Source: UBA7803 sp034522075
GTDB lineage: Bacteria; Pseudomonadota; Gammaproteobacteria; Pseudomonadales; Azotimanducaceae
Assembly (NCBI GenBank): GCA_034522075.1
Contig: JAXHLO010000014.1
Coordinates: 56,900 to 120,899, forward strand
Reading direction: 5' to 3'
DNA length: 64,000 nucleotides
Below, one piece after another: positions 43,341-52,685 of this stretch (the stretch's first letter is position 1; each line of letters opens with the position of its first letter). A program made the translations under genes and the position numbers. The notes under the pieces were generated by a model. That model searched no databases and was not told the origin of the DNA. It worked only from the letters and a program-made list of their open reading frames with translations.

Positions 43341-43788
43341 CCCGATGGCCGGTCAGTGGTTGTCCCGGCGGGGCCGCGTGGTGGAGTCCGACGGTGCCCC
43401 CGTAGTACGATTCACGCCCGAATGCGGTCTTTCCCGCACAGGCTGCGCCGGCCATTGCGGCTGGCGCCGGCCCACCGCACAGATTCCCGTAGCCTGGCTG
43501 AACCTGCCCGGCGATACCAGCGCCGGTGATCGCGTGGTCCTGTCGGTAGCCGCCGGCTCGCTGACCCGCCTGGCGGGCTGGGTTTTCGGTGTGCCTCTGG
43601 CCGCCCTGCTGGCCGGTGCCTGGCTGGGCGAGCTCCTCGCTGTGCGGCTGGCGCTGCCGCCGGATCCGGGCGGCGGCATCGTCGGCCTGGCATTCCTGCT
43701 GGCAGCATCGGGCCTGGTCGCTCGACAGGGCGTGACCCTGGGACGTATGGTGAAATTGACCGCGCGCCTGGAAAGGACCGATCTATGA
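43321..43788 (+). CDS. rseC: RseC/MucC family membrane protein
   Basis: A Cys-containing N-terminal domain (ECGLSRTGCAGHCGWRRP) is followed by two membrane helices (LAGWVFGVPLAALLAGAWLG and GGIVGLAFLLAASGLVARQG), the RseC topology. Three in-frame starts are possible: GTG 43303, ATG 43321 and ATG 43345. ATG 43321 is chosen for a GGCGAG upstream. It overlaps rseB by 20 nt and degP by 4 nt. Family links include Fe-S cluster redox and sigma-E modulation. Confidence 0.82.
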   Translation: MRPPDASPMAGQWLSRRGRVVESDGAPVVRFTPECGLSRTGCAGHCGWRRPTAQIPVAWLNLPGDTSAGDRVVLSVAAGSLTRLAGWVFGVPLAALLAGAWLGELLAVRLALPPDPGGGIVGLAFLLAASGLVARQGVTLGRMVKLTARLERTDL

Positions 43789-45182
43789 GAGCGACTACCC
43801 TGATCCTGCAGAGTGCCGTGCTGACCGCCGCGCTGGCGGCGGCAAGCACGTGGGCGCGCGATCTCCCGGACTTCACCAGACTGGTGGACGCCAACGCGCC
43901 GGCAGTGGTCAACATCAGTACCGTCCAGCACGGCCCGTCGCACGCGCGGCCGAATCTGCGCAACGAAGATCTCGAGGAGTTCTTCCGGCGCTTTTTTCCG
44001 CCGGACGAGCCGCGTCCTCGCGGACCCTCGCGGCCTCGCTCCCTCGGCTCGGGATTCGTCATTGAGCGCGACGGCTATATCGTCACCAACAATCACGTGG
44101 TCGAGGACGCCGACGAGATCATCGTGCGCTTCAATGACCGCCGCGAACTCACCGCCGAACTGGTGGGCGCCGACCCGCGCTCGGACCTGGCCGTATTGAA
44201 AGTCGACGCCGACGACCTGCCTACCGTCAAACTCGGCCGTTCGGAGGGCCTCAAAGCCGGCGAGTGGGTGCTGGCCATCGGCTCGCCGTTCGGCTTTGAC
44301 TATTCGGTTACCGCCGGCATCGTCAGCGCCAAGGGCCGCAGCCTGCCCACCGATCAGAACGAGAATTACGTGCCCTTCATCCAGACCGATGTGGCCATCA
44401 ATCCCGGTAACTCCGGCGGGCCGCTGTTCAATCTCAAAGGCGAAGTCATCGGCATCAACTCGCAGATCTACAGCAACTCCGGCGGCTTCATGGGCGTCTC
44501 GTTCGCCATTCCCATCGATATCGCGCTGGAAGTGGTGCGTCAGCTCAGGGAGACCGGGCGGGTGTCGCGCGGCTGGCTGGGCGTGGTGATTCAGGAAGTG
44601 AACCGTGATCTGGCGGAAAGCTTCGGCCTGCAACGCCCGCATGGCGCACTGGTCACCCGGGTGCTGGAAGACAGCCCGGCCGAGTCCGCGGGCCTCAAGG
44701 CCGGCGACATCATCACGCGCTTCAACGGCACCGCCATCGACTTCTCATCCGACCTGCCCCATGTGGTGGGGCGTGTTGCCGCCGGCTCGGAGGCGGACGT
44801 GCGGATCGTCCGGGAAGGCCAGGAAATGACCCTGGACGTGGTCGTCGGGGAGCTGGCAGAGCGTGATGCCGGCGACGATCCGCAGCCGCCGCCCGCCGAT
44901 GACGTACCGTCGCGTATCGGTCTGCAGGTGGAACCGCTGTCCGAGGAACTTGCCGAGCGTCTCGACGTTGCCGGCGGCGTGCGCGTGGTGGAATCCCGCG
45001 GGCCCGCCGCAGAAGCCGGCATAAATGCTGGCGACGTGGTGACGCGCCTGAACAACCGCGAAGTGATCGATGTGGACGGTTTCCAGGACCTCGTGGAGGA
45101 CCTGCCGGCCGGGCGCTCCGTGCCGGTACTCATCATTCGCGGTGAGACGCCGCGGTTTCTGGCATTACGCATTCCCGAGTAA
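43785..45182 (+). CDS. degP: Periplasmic serine protease DegP/MucD
   Basis: HtrA protease/chaperone of 465 residues. A signal peptide ends near residue 25. The catalytic triad is complete: His104 (TNNHVVEDAD), Asp134 (DPRSDLAVLK) and Ser210 (NPGNSGGPLFNL). Two PDZ domains follow: GWLGVVIQEVNRDLAESFGL...GLKAGDIITRFNG, and RIGLQVEPLSEEL...GINAGDVVTRLNN. It closes the sigma-E operon, as mucD does in pseudomonads. The last codons (PRFLALRIPE) are duplicated 371 nt further on, outside the gene. Confidence 0.94.
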   Translation: MRATTLILQSAVLTAALAAASTWARDLPDFTRLVDANAPAVVNISTVQHGPSHARPNLRNEDLEEFFRRFFPPDEPRPRGPSRPRSLGSGFVIERDGYIVTNNHVVEDADEIIVRFNDRRELTAELVGADPRSDLAVLKVDADDLPTVKLGRSEGLKAGEWVLAIGSPFGFDYSVTAGIVSAKGRSLPTDQNENYVPFIQTDVAINPGNSGGPLFNLKGEVIGINSQIYSNSGGFMGVSFAIPIDIALEVVRQLRETGRVSRGWLGVVIQEVNRDLAESFGLQRPHGALVTRVLEDSPAESAGLKAGDIITRFNGTAIDFSSDLPHVVGRVAAGSEADVRIVREGQEMTLDVVVGELAERDAGDDPQPPPADDVPSRIGLQVEPLSEELAERLDVAGGVRVVESRGPAAEAGINAGDVVTRLNNREVIDVDGFQDLVEDLPAGRSVPVLIIRGETPRFLALRIPE

Positions 45183-45219
45183 CTCAGGGCTTCGGGGGCT
45201 TCGGGGGCTTCGGTAGCGT

Positions 45220-45315
45220 CCGCCGAGCAACACTTTCTTCCGCGTGGCGTCATTGTCGTTGGACCGGCGCGTATGTAGTTGGGGGCTGAAAGCTACAGAA
45301 AGTGTTGCTCGGCGG
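45220..45315 (+). repeat. Palindromic hairpin element E4 (plus orientation)
   Basis: A perfect 19-bp inverted repeat: CCGCCGAGCAACACTTTCT (45220-45238) pairs with 45297-45315. The 58-nt interior reads TCCGCGTGGCGTCATTGTCG, GTTGGACCGGCGCG and GTAGTTGGGGGCTGAAAGCT, the same core as E1. Confidence 0.82.
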
Positions 45316-45485
45316 TCGCTCCACTGCGCCCTTGGGGGTTCGTGGCGGCCGCGGTTGTTTGGAGTTTGCGGCGTTCCGGCTCGATCAAGGCGGGGGGCAG
45401 GTCGATGAAGCGTGGCTGCTCGTTGTAAGGGTGTGTGAGCCGCGCGTAGGACTCGGCGATGGGGGAAGGACGGCGAGGGCAGGCG

Positions 45486-45518
45486 GCGCCTGAGGAACGG
45501 TTTCCTGGAGCTTTCAGA
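45486..45518 (-). repeat. Truncated hairpin element E6'
   Basis: The arm-like GAGGAACGGTTTCC and the inner-hairpin half GGAGCTTTCAG are present. The element then breaks off at the duplication junction, where degP-end sequence starts (45521). Its arm is complementary to the right arm of E6 near 45906-45922, as if one element had been split by the duplication. Confidence 0.6.
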
Positions 45519-45520
45519 TG

Positions 45521-45850
45521 CCGCGGTTCCTGGCATTGCGCATTCCCGAGTACGCAGGCTTCGCGTTCGCCGAGCAGCATTTCTTCCGCGTGGCGTCATT
45601 GTCGTTGGACCGGCGCGTATGTAGTTGGGGCTGAAAGCTATAGAAAGCGTTGGCTCGGCGGGTCGACTCCATGCCTCCTGGGGTCCGTGGCGGCCGTGCT
45701 GTTTGGAGTTTGCGGCGTTCGGTCAACAGGCAGTGCGCGGGCCGATGAAGACCTGCTGGGCCGTCGTATGGGCGTGTGAGCCGCGCAGGGCTCGTGATGG
45801 GGGAAGGACGGTGGAGGAGGTGCCGTAGAACGGTTCTGAAGCTTTCATCA
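45521..45850 (+). repeat. Tandem duplication unit 2 (relic of degP 3' end)
   Basis: Starts with CCGCGGTTCCTGGCATTGCG, a near copy of the degP end that still reads PRFLALRIPE but lacks the stop. It continues through E5, GTTTGGAGTTTGCGGCGTTC (45707-45726), GATGGGGGAAGGACGG and the left part of E6. Point and length differences are numerous, so the duplication is not recent. Confidence 0.72.
45568..45660 (+). repeat. Palindromic hairpin element E5 (imperfect)
   Basis: The arms CGCCGAGCAGCATTTCT (45568-45584) and AGAAAGCGTTGGCTCGGCG (45642-45660) pair with mismatches and two extra bases. The interior is nearly identical to E4, as expected for its duplicate. Confidence 0.75.
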
Positions 45851-45922
45851 GGCTCCCAACGACGCAATGCGTCGTGCCTGTCCAGCGGCAACGTCGCACG
45901 GCGCGAGACCGTTCCTCGGCAG
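45821..45922 (-). repeat. Palindromic hairpin element E6 (minus orientation)
   Basis: The arms TGCCGTAGAACGGTTCT (45821-45837) and GAGACCGTTCCTCGGCA (45906-45922) pair over TGCCG and GAACGGT with mismatches between. The minus-strand core reads GCGACGTTGCCGCTGGACAG and then GTTGGGAGCCTGATGAAAGC. An extra inner palindrome GACGCAATGCGTC is present. Confidence 0.7.
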
Positions 45923-46053
45923 GCGCCTACCGACGCATCCTGCCGGGCTTGACCCGGAAACCCAGAGCGATCGCGGCGTGCCGCTCCGCACGCGATGCGC
46001 TACACTCGCGCGCCTTTGAATATAGAGGATTCGGCCGCCCGCGCCGGAATGCT

Positions 46054-47852
<1,799 letters not shown>

Positions 47853-47853
<1 letters not shown>

Positions 47854-48668
47854 TGGACATCGATTTTCCGCTGGTGCTGACCTGGGCGGTGCTGATCTGC
47901 GGTGCCCTGTGGCTGTTCGACACCGTGGTGCTCAGGCCGCGCCGCCGCCGGGCGGCGGAATCCCTGGAAACCAGCGGCGCGGGCGCCGAGCAGGTGGAAC
48001 GGGCTCTGACGGAGCCGCGGCTGGTGGAGTATGCCCGGTCGTTTTTCCCGGTGCTGCTCGTCGTGCTGCTGCTGCGCAGCTTTCTCGCCGAGCCCTATCA
48101 GATTCCATCGGAATCCATGCTTCCCAATCTGCAGGTCGGCGATTTCATTCTGGTGAACAAATATGCCTACGGCCTGCGGCTGCCGGTGCTAGGCACGAAG
48201 ATTTTCGACGTGGGCGAACCGCAACGCGGCGATGTGATGGTGTTCATTCCGCCCCATGACCCGCGCTACTTCATCAAGCGCGTCATCGGGCTGCCCGGCG
48301 ATCACATCCGCTACGAAAATCAGGCGCTCTACATCAACGGCGAACGGGCCGGCTACGAGTTGATCCGGGAGTTCGAGGCACACCTGCCGACCCTGAGCGA
48401 GTCAGTACCCATTCGTGAATACGCCGAAACGCTCAACGGTCATACGCACCGGATCTATCGCTATCCGTTGCGCCATCCGGTTCAGGAATGGCAGGTGCCG
48501 GAAGGCGCCTACTTCATGATGGGCGACAACCGGGGCCGCAGTGAAGACAGCCGCAGTTGGGGATTTGCCTCGGAGACCCGCATAGTAGGCAAGGCAGTTG
48601 CCGTTTGGATGCACAAAGAGCCTGGCCTGGCATTGCCAACCTTCTCACGTAATCGCTGGCTAGACTGA
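47853..48668 (+). CDS. lepB: Signal peptidase I
   Basis: Membrane-bound leader peptidase of 271 residues. Two N-terminal membrane helices (residues 5-22 and about 62-76) are followed by the catalytic Ser88 in IPSESMLPNLQVGDFILVNK and Lys142 in YFIKRVIGLPGD; the C-terminal box is MMGDNRGRSEDSRSWG. The ATG overlaps the lepA stop by one base (TGATG), so lepA-lepB are coupled as in E. coli. Confidence 0.95.
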
Positions 48669-48705
48669 GAGAAAGTAGCGCTCATACGAACACGAGGGAT
48701 CCGCG

Positions 48706-49095
48706 ATGCAGCACATGGCTCAATGGTCACCCGCCCGGCGTCAGCGGGGCCTCACGGCAATCGGCGGCCTGGTCGTCCTGGTGCTGGTGGTGGGCGGCAT
48801 CATCCTGACACTCAAACTGGTGCCCCACTACCTGGATTTCTACACCATGCAGTCGGTGCTCGAGGGCATGCCGGCCAAAGACGTGCGCGCCATGAACCGC
48901 GGGGCGCTCAACGACGCCATCGAGAAGCGGTTCAAGATCAACAACCTGCGTGATTTCAAGATAAGCGATATCATCAATGTCGAACGCAGCCGGGATATCA
49001 CGGTGCTCGAGGTCAACTACGAACGGCGCGAGCATCTGTTCTTCAACATCGATGTCGTCATCACCTTCGAGAAAAGTTACGAGTACAGCAACTGA
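48706..49095 (+). CDS. DUF4845 family membrane protein
   Basis: A 129-residue protein with one N-terminal membrane anchor (GLTAIGGLVVLVLVVGGIIL), like a pilin-type helix, and a periplasmic domain with VPHYLDFYTMQSVLEGMPA and VNYERREHLFFNIDVVITFE. Function unknown. The lepB-DUF4845-rnc-era order is widely conserved. The 3' end overlaps the chosen rnc start by 44 nt. Confidence 0.85.
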   Translation: MQHMAQWSPARRQRGLTAIGGLVVLVLVVGGIILTLKLVPHYLDFYTMQSVLEGMPAKDVRAMNRGALNDAIEKRFKINNLRDFKISDIINVERSRDITVLEVNYERREHLFFNIDVVITFEKSYEYSN

Positions 49096-49789
49096 TCGCG
49101 CCGCCATTGCCCCGCTGCAGGCTGCCCTGGATTATCAATTTACCGATCCCGGGCTGCTCGTTCAGGCATTGACGCACAAGAGCTTTGCCGGCGCCCATAA
49201 CGAACGCCTGGAATTCCTCGGCGATGCCGTGCTCGGCTACGTGGTAGCCGAGCGCCTGTTCGAGCAGCGACCGGGCGACCACGAGGACACCATGTCCCTG
49301 TTGCGGGCGAGTCTGGTGCGCAAGGAAACGCTGGCGGAGGTCGCTCGGGAGTTGTGCCTGGGCGATTGTCTGCGCCTGGGCGTCGGCGTACGCCGCGGCG
49401 GCGGGCACCGCATCGACTCCATTCTGGCCGATGCCCTGGAGGCGGTCATCGGTGCGGTGCACCTGGACGGCGGCATCGAACCGGCACGCCGGCTTGTCGT
49501 TCATCTGTTCGACGAGCGGATGCGCACCCTCGACCCCGAGGCCCTCAAGGATGCCAAGACCCGCCTGCAGGAACTGCTGCAGGGTGCCGGGCTCGAACTG
49601 CCGGAGTACGCCATCGAGTCGGCGGCCGGCTCTGCCCATGCGCGCCTGTTTACCGTGACGTGCCGGGTGGCAGCGCTGGATCTTCAGGTGCGTGCCGAGG
49701 GCCGCAGCCGGCGGGCGGCTGAGAAGCGCGCGGCGGCCGACATGCTGGAGCGGGTGGCGCAACGGCTCGAGGGCGGTGATCTTGCCTGA
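49052..49789 (+). CDS. rnc: Ribonuclease III
   Basis: Double-strand-specific endoribonuclease for rRNA processing. The signature HNERLEFLGDAVLGYVVAE and the acidic residues in DSILADALEAVIGAVHLD form the active site. The C-terminal dsRNA-binding domain begins DAKTRLQELLQGAGLELPEY. Homology begins around residue 14 (TDRAAIAPLQAALDYQF), where no standard start codon exists in frame. The ATG at 49052, inside the preceding gene, is therefore used, giving 245 residues. It is followed by era with an overlap. Confidence 0.93.
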   Translation: MSSSPSRKVTSTATDRAAIAPLQAALDYQFTDPGLLVQALTHKSFAGAHNERLEFLGDAVLGYVVAERLFEQRPGDHEDTMSLLRASLVRKETLAEVARELCLGDCLRLGVGVRRGGGHRIDSILADALEAVIGAVHLDGGIEPARRLVVHLFDERMRTLDPEALKDAKTRLQELLQGAGLELPEYAIESAAGSAHARLFTVTCRVAALDLQVRAEGRSRRAAEKRAAADMLERVAQRLEGGDLA

Positions 49790-50687
49790 CGAGGAGCAGC
49801 GTTGCGGCCATGTGGCGCTGGCGGGCCGCCCCAATGTGGGTAAGTCCACCTTGCTCAATCACCTGCTGCGTCAGAAGTTGTCCATCACGTCGCGCAAGCC
49901 GCAGACCACCCGGCATGTTCTGCTCGGGGTGGATACGGAGGGTGCCCATCAGGCGATCTACGTGGATACACCCGGTATCCACGACCACGCCCAGCGTGAG
50001 ATGAACCGGCAGATGGTCAGGGCTGCCACCGCTGTGCTCGGTGACGTGGACCTGGTGCTGCTGGTGCTCGAACGCGAAGTCTGGACGGCGGCGGACGAAC
50101 GGGTGCTGGAGCTTCTGCAGGGGCACGGGGTACCGTGCTTCGCAGTCATGAACAAAGTGGATCTGCTGCGCCGCAAGGAGGCCCTGTTGCCGGCCATGGC
50201 GGCGCTTGGTGAGCGCGGCTCGTTCGACGAGATATTTCCGGTGTCGGCATTGAAGGGCAGCGGCCTCGACGAGCTGCGGCGCAGCGTCTTCGCCCGCCTG
50301 CCGCCGCGGCCCCATCTGTTTCCGGCGGATCAGGTTACCGACCAGAGCGAGCGGTTCCTCACTTCCGAGATCATCCGCGAGAAACTCATGCGCCGGCTCG
50401 GCGATGAAGTACCCCATCATCTGGCCGTCGGCATCGAAGCCTATGAAGAGACGCCGACCCTGGTGGACATCGCTGCCGCCATCTTCGTCGAGCGGCCGGG
50501 ACAGAAACGCATCGTCATCGGTCAGGGCGGCGAGAAGCTCAAGCTCATTGGTGCCGAAGCACGCAAGGACATCGAGGCACTGCTCGGCAGGCGGGTGATG
50601 CTGCGCCTGTGGGTCAAGGTGCGTCCCGGCTGGAGTCACAGCGCCGCCGGGCTGCGCAGGGTGGGATATGACCCGGGTCAGCGGTGA
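49776..50687 (+). CDS. era: GTPase Era
   Basis: 30S assembly GTPase. G1 is in VALAGRPNVGKSTLLNHLL, G3 is VDTPGIH, G4 is NKVD, and the KH domain has IVIGQGGEKLKLIGAEARKD and ends with LRLWVKVRPGW. The start is GTG 49776 or TTG 49782; GAGGG at 49769-49773 fits the TTG better by spacing. It overlaps rnc and recO. Confidence 0.94.
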   Translation: MILPDEEQRCGHVALAGRPNVGKSTLLNHLLRQKLSITSRKPQTTRHVLLGVDTEGAHQAIYVDTPGIHDHAQREMNRQMVRAATAVLGDVDLVLLVLEREVWTAADERVLELLQGHGVPCFAVMNKVDLLRRKEALLPAMAALGERGSFDEIFPVSALKGSGLDELRRSVFARLPPRPHLFPADQVTDQSERFLTSEIIREKLMRRLGDEVPHHLAVGIEAYEETPTLVDIAAAIFVERPGQKRIVIGQGGEKLKLIGAEARKDIEALLGRRVMLRLWVKVRPGWSHSAAGLRRVGYDPGQR

Positions 50688-51366
50688 GGGGGCCCTGGTG
50701 ATTCACGCCAGGCCCTATCGGGAAACCAGTGCCATCGTCAGTCTGCTCACGCCCGGCTACGGCCGTGTGGCCGTGGTGGCCCGCGGGGTACGCGGCAACA
50801 GACGCGGCAATGTGCTGCAGCCGTTCAATCGCGTGCAGGTGAGCTGGACGGGCCGCGGCTCCATGTACACGCTCACCGGTTGCGATCTCATCCGGCATGC
50901 CTGGCTGTCCGGCAATTCGCTGGCAGCCGGCTTCTATGTGCTGGAACTCCTGAGCCGGCTGTTGCCGGAGCATGAAACCATGCCGTCCGTGTACGCGGCG
51001 GCATGCTGGGCCCTCGAACACCTGGAAACGGGCCAACCAGCCACCGACGTGGTGTTGCGCGAGTTCGAAAAGCTGCTGCTCGAAGAGCTGGGCTACGGTC
51101 TGGATTTTTCCCGGGACGCCGACAGCGGTTTGCCTGTTTGTGCCGACCGGCAATATGTCATGCACCCGGACAGCGGCTTCGTGGCCATAGAAGGGGCAGG
51201 GCGGGGCTATCCGGGCGCTGCCCTGCTGGATATCGCTGCCGCCAACTATGAGTCCAGACAGGCGCGGGTGGCAGCGAAGAAAATCTTCCGTCAGGCGCTC
51301 GAGCCGTTACTCGGCAACCGGCCGCTGGCCAGCCGGCGTCTGCTGAGGCGCAGGCAGGCCGGATGA
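50668..51366 (+). CDS. recO: DNA repair protein RecO
   Basis: Loads RecA onto SSB-coated DNA with RecR. The N-terminal OB fold contains ALVIHARPYRETSAIVSLLT and GRVAVVARGVRG; the rest is helical (YVLELLSRLLPEHET; FEKLLLEELGYGLDF). The zinc-finger Cys of some RecO proteins are absent, as in E. coli. It overlaps era by 20 nt and rlmD by 4 nt. Confidence 0.9.
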   Translation: MTRVSGEGALVIHARPYRETSAIVSLLTPGYGRVAVVARGVRGNRRGNVLQPFNRVQVSWTGRGSMYTLTGCDLIRHAWLSGNSLAAGFYVLELLSRLLPEHETMPSVYAAACWALEHLETGQPATDVVLREFEKLLLEELGYGLDFSRDADSGLPVCADRQYVMHPDSGFVAIEGAGRGYPGAALLDIAAANYESRQARVAAKKIFRQALEPLLGNRPLASRRLLRRRQAG

Positions 51367-52685
51367 GTCGGCGCGGGCCGCGGCAGATAGAGCTGACCAT
51401 CGAGTCGTTGAGCGCAGACGGCCTCGGTCACGGCCGCTTCGAGGGGCGTGAGGTCCTGGCGCGCAACGCCCTGCCCGGGGAAATGGTCAGCGCCGTCGTG
51501 CGTAAGCGCCGGCGCGGGTTCTGGTATGCCACGGCACCGACGCCGGCTGTGCGCTCGCCATTGCGCCGTTCGGCTCCCTGCCCGTTTTATCCGCGCTGCG
51601 GCGGCTGTGTGATGCAGCATCTGGACTATGGCGCCCAGCTCGACCACAAGAGGGCCGTGCTGAACGCTCAGCTCGCCGAGCACAACGTGACACCGCACCG
51701 TCAGCTCAGCCCTGTATCAGGCCCGCATTTCTACTATCGTCACAAAGCGCGGCTGGGGGTACGGCGGGTCGGTGACGAAGTACTGGCAGGCTTTCGCGAG
51801 GGCTTCAGTAATCGCGTGGTACGCATGGACGATTGCCTGACGCTGGCTTTGCCGTTCGCCCGCATGCTGCCCGATCTGCGCTGCACGCTGGGCGCTATGA
51901 GCGAACCGGGGCGCCTGCCCCAGGTGGAGCTGACTGCCGGCGACCGTACTTTTGCCATCATCCTGCGCCACCTCGGCGACCTCGATGCTGCCGATCATGC
52001 GCGGCTGCGCGGCTTTGCCCGCCGTACCGGCATGCGGGTATATCTGCAGCCAGGCGGTTACGACAGCGTGCATCTGCTCGATGACTCCGGACACGGCCCG
52101 TATCTGTCTTATGCCAACCCCGATTTCGGCTTGAACTATGAGTTTCTGCCGACGGATTTCACTCAGGTGAATCCCTACGTCAACCGGTCACTGGTGCGAG
52201 CGGCGCTGCTGGCCCTGGCGCCGCGGCCGGGCAGAGTGGCCGTTGACCTGTTCTGCGGCATCGGCAATTTTTCCCTGGCCCTGGCCCGCCTGGGCGTACG
52301 AGTAATTGGCCTGGAGAGTGCCCCCGGGGCAGTCAGTCGGGCCCGGCAGAATGCAGCCGGCAACGGCCTGGCGCAGCGCGCTGAGTTTGCCGTTGCAGAT
52401 CTGTATGATGAAGGTGGCGGGGATCTGCCGGAGGCCGATTACCTGTTGCTGGATCCGCCGCGCTCCGGTGCAGGTCCCAATCTGGAGCGCTGGGCAGGGT
52501 CGTCACGCGTCGAGAAAATCGTCTATGTATCCTGCAATCCGCGCACGTTCGCCAGCGACGCGGCACGACTGGCGGAATCGGGCTACACGCTGCAGGAAGT
52601 AGGGGTATTCGACATGTTTCCGCACACCTCGCACATCGAAACCCTCGGCCTGTTCCTGCGCCGGCGCGGAGGTGCGGGTGGTTAA
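51363..52685 (+). CDS. rlmD: 23S rRNA (uracil-1939-C5)-methyltransferase RlmD
   Basis: SAM enzyme with an N-terminal TRAM domain (LTIESLSADGLGHGRFEGRE) and a [4Fe-4S] site at Cys73, Cys79, Cys82 and Cys158. The SAM motif is VAVDLFCGIGNFSLALARLG, and the catalytic Cys391 is in VYVSCNPRTFASD. The 440 residues and the four-Cys set separate it from TrmA and RlmC. rlmD next to relA is the usual gammaproteobacterial order. It overlaps relA by 8 nt. Confidence 0.92.
   Translation: MSRRGPRQIELTIESLSADGLGHGRFEGREVLARNALPGEMVSAVVRKRRRGFWYATAPTPAVRSPLRRSAPCPFYPRCGGCVMQHLDYGAQLDHKRAVLNAQLAEHNVTPHRQLSPVSGPHFYYRHKARLGVRRVGDEVLAGFREGFSNRVVRMDDCLTLALPFARMLPDLRCTLGAMSEPGRLPQVELTAGDRTFAIILRHLGDLDAADHARLRGFARRTGMRVYLQPGGYDSVHLLDDSGHGPYLSYANPDFGLNYEFLPTDFTQVNPYVNRSLVRAALLALAPRPGRVAVDLFCGIGNFSLALARLGVRVIGLESAPGAVSRARQNAAGNGLAQRAEFAVADLYDEGGGDLPEADYLLLDPPRSGAGPNLERWAGSSRVEKIVYVSCNPRTFASDAARLAESGYTLQEVGVFDMFPHTSHIETLGLFLRRRGGAGG

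Larger units (their letters stand above)
45150..45520 (+). repeat. Tandem duplication unit 1 (degP 3' end plus hairpin elements)
   Basis: Begins CCGCGGTTTCTGGCATTACG in the last codons of degP. It includes element E4, then the marker segments GTTTGGAGTTTGCGGCGTTC and GATGGGGGAAGGACGG, and ends in a truncated element E6' (GAGGAACGGTTTCCTGGAGC, cut at 45518). All these parts recur in the same order in unit 2, with many differences. Confidence 0.72.

Noticed and set aside
43303..43788. GTG 43303 as the rseC start
   Set aside because: It would add residues with no family similarity and lies deep within rseB; ATG 43321 is better supported, though still not certain.
45293..45891. Short frames in the degP-lepA gap with similar text (RPSPI..., ERRKLQT) in both duplication units
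   Set aside because: The similarity follows from the DNA duplication; frames differ in length, lack ribosome sites and run through the hairpin elements.
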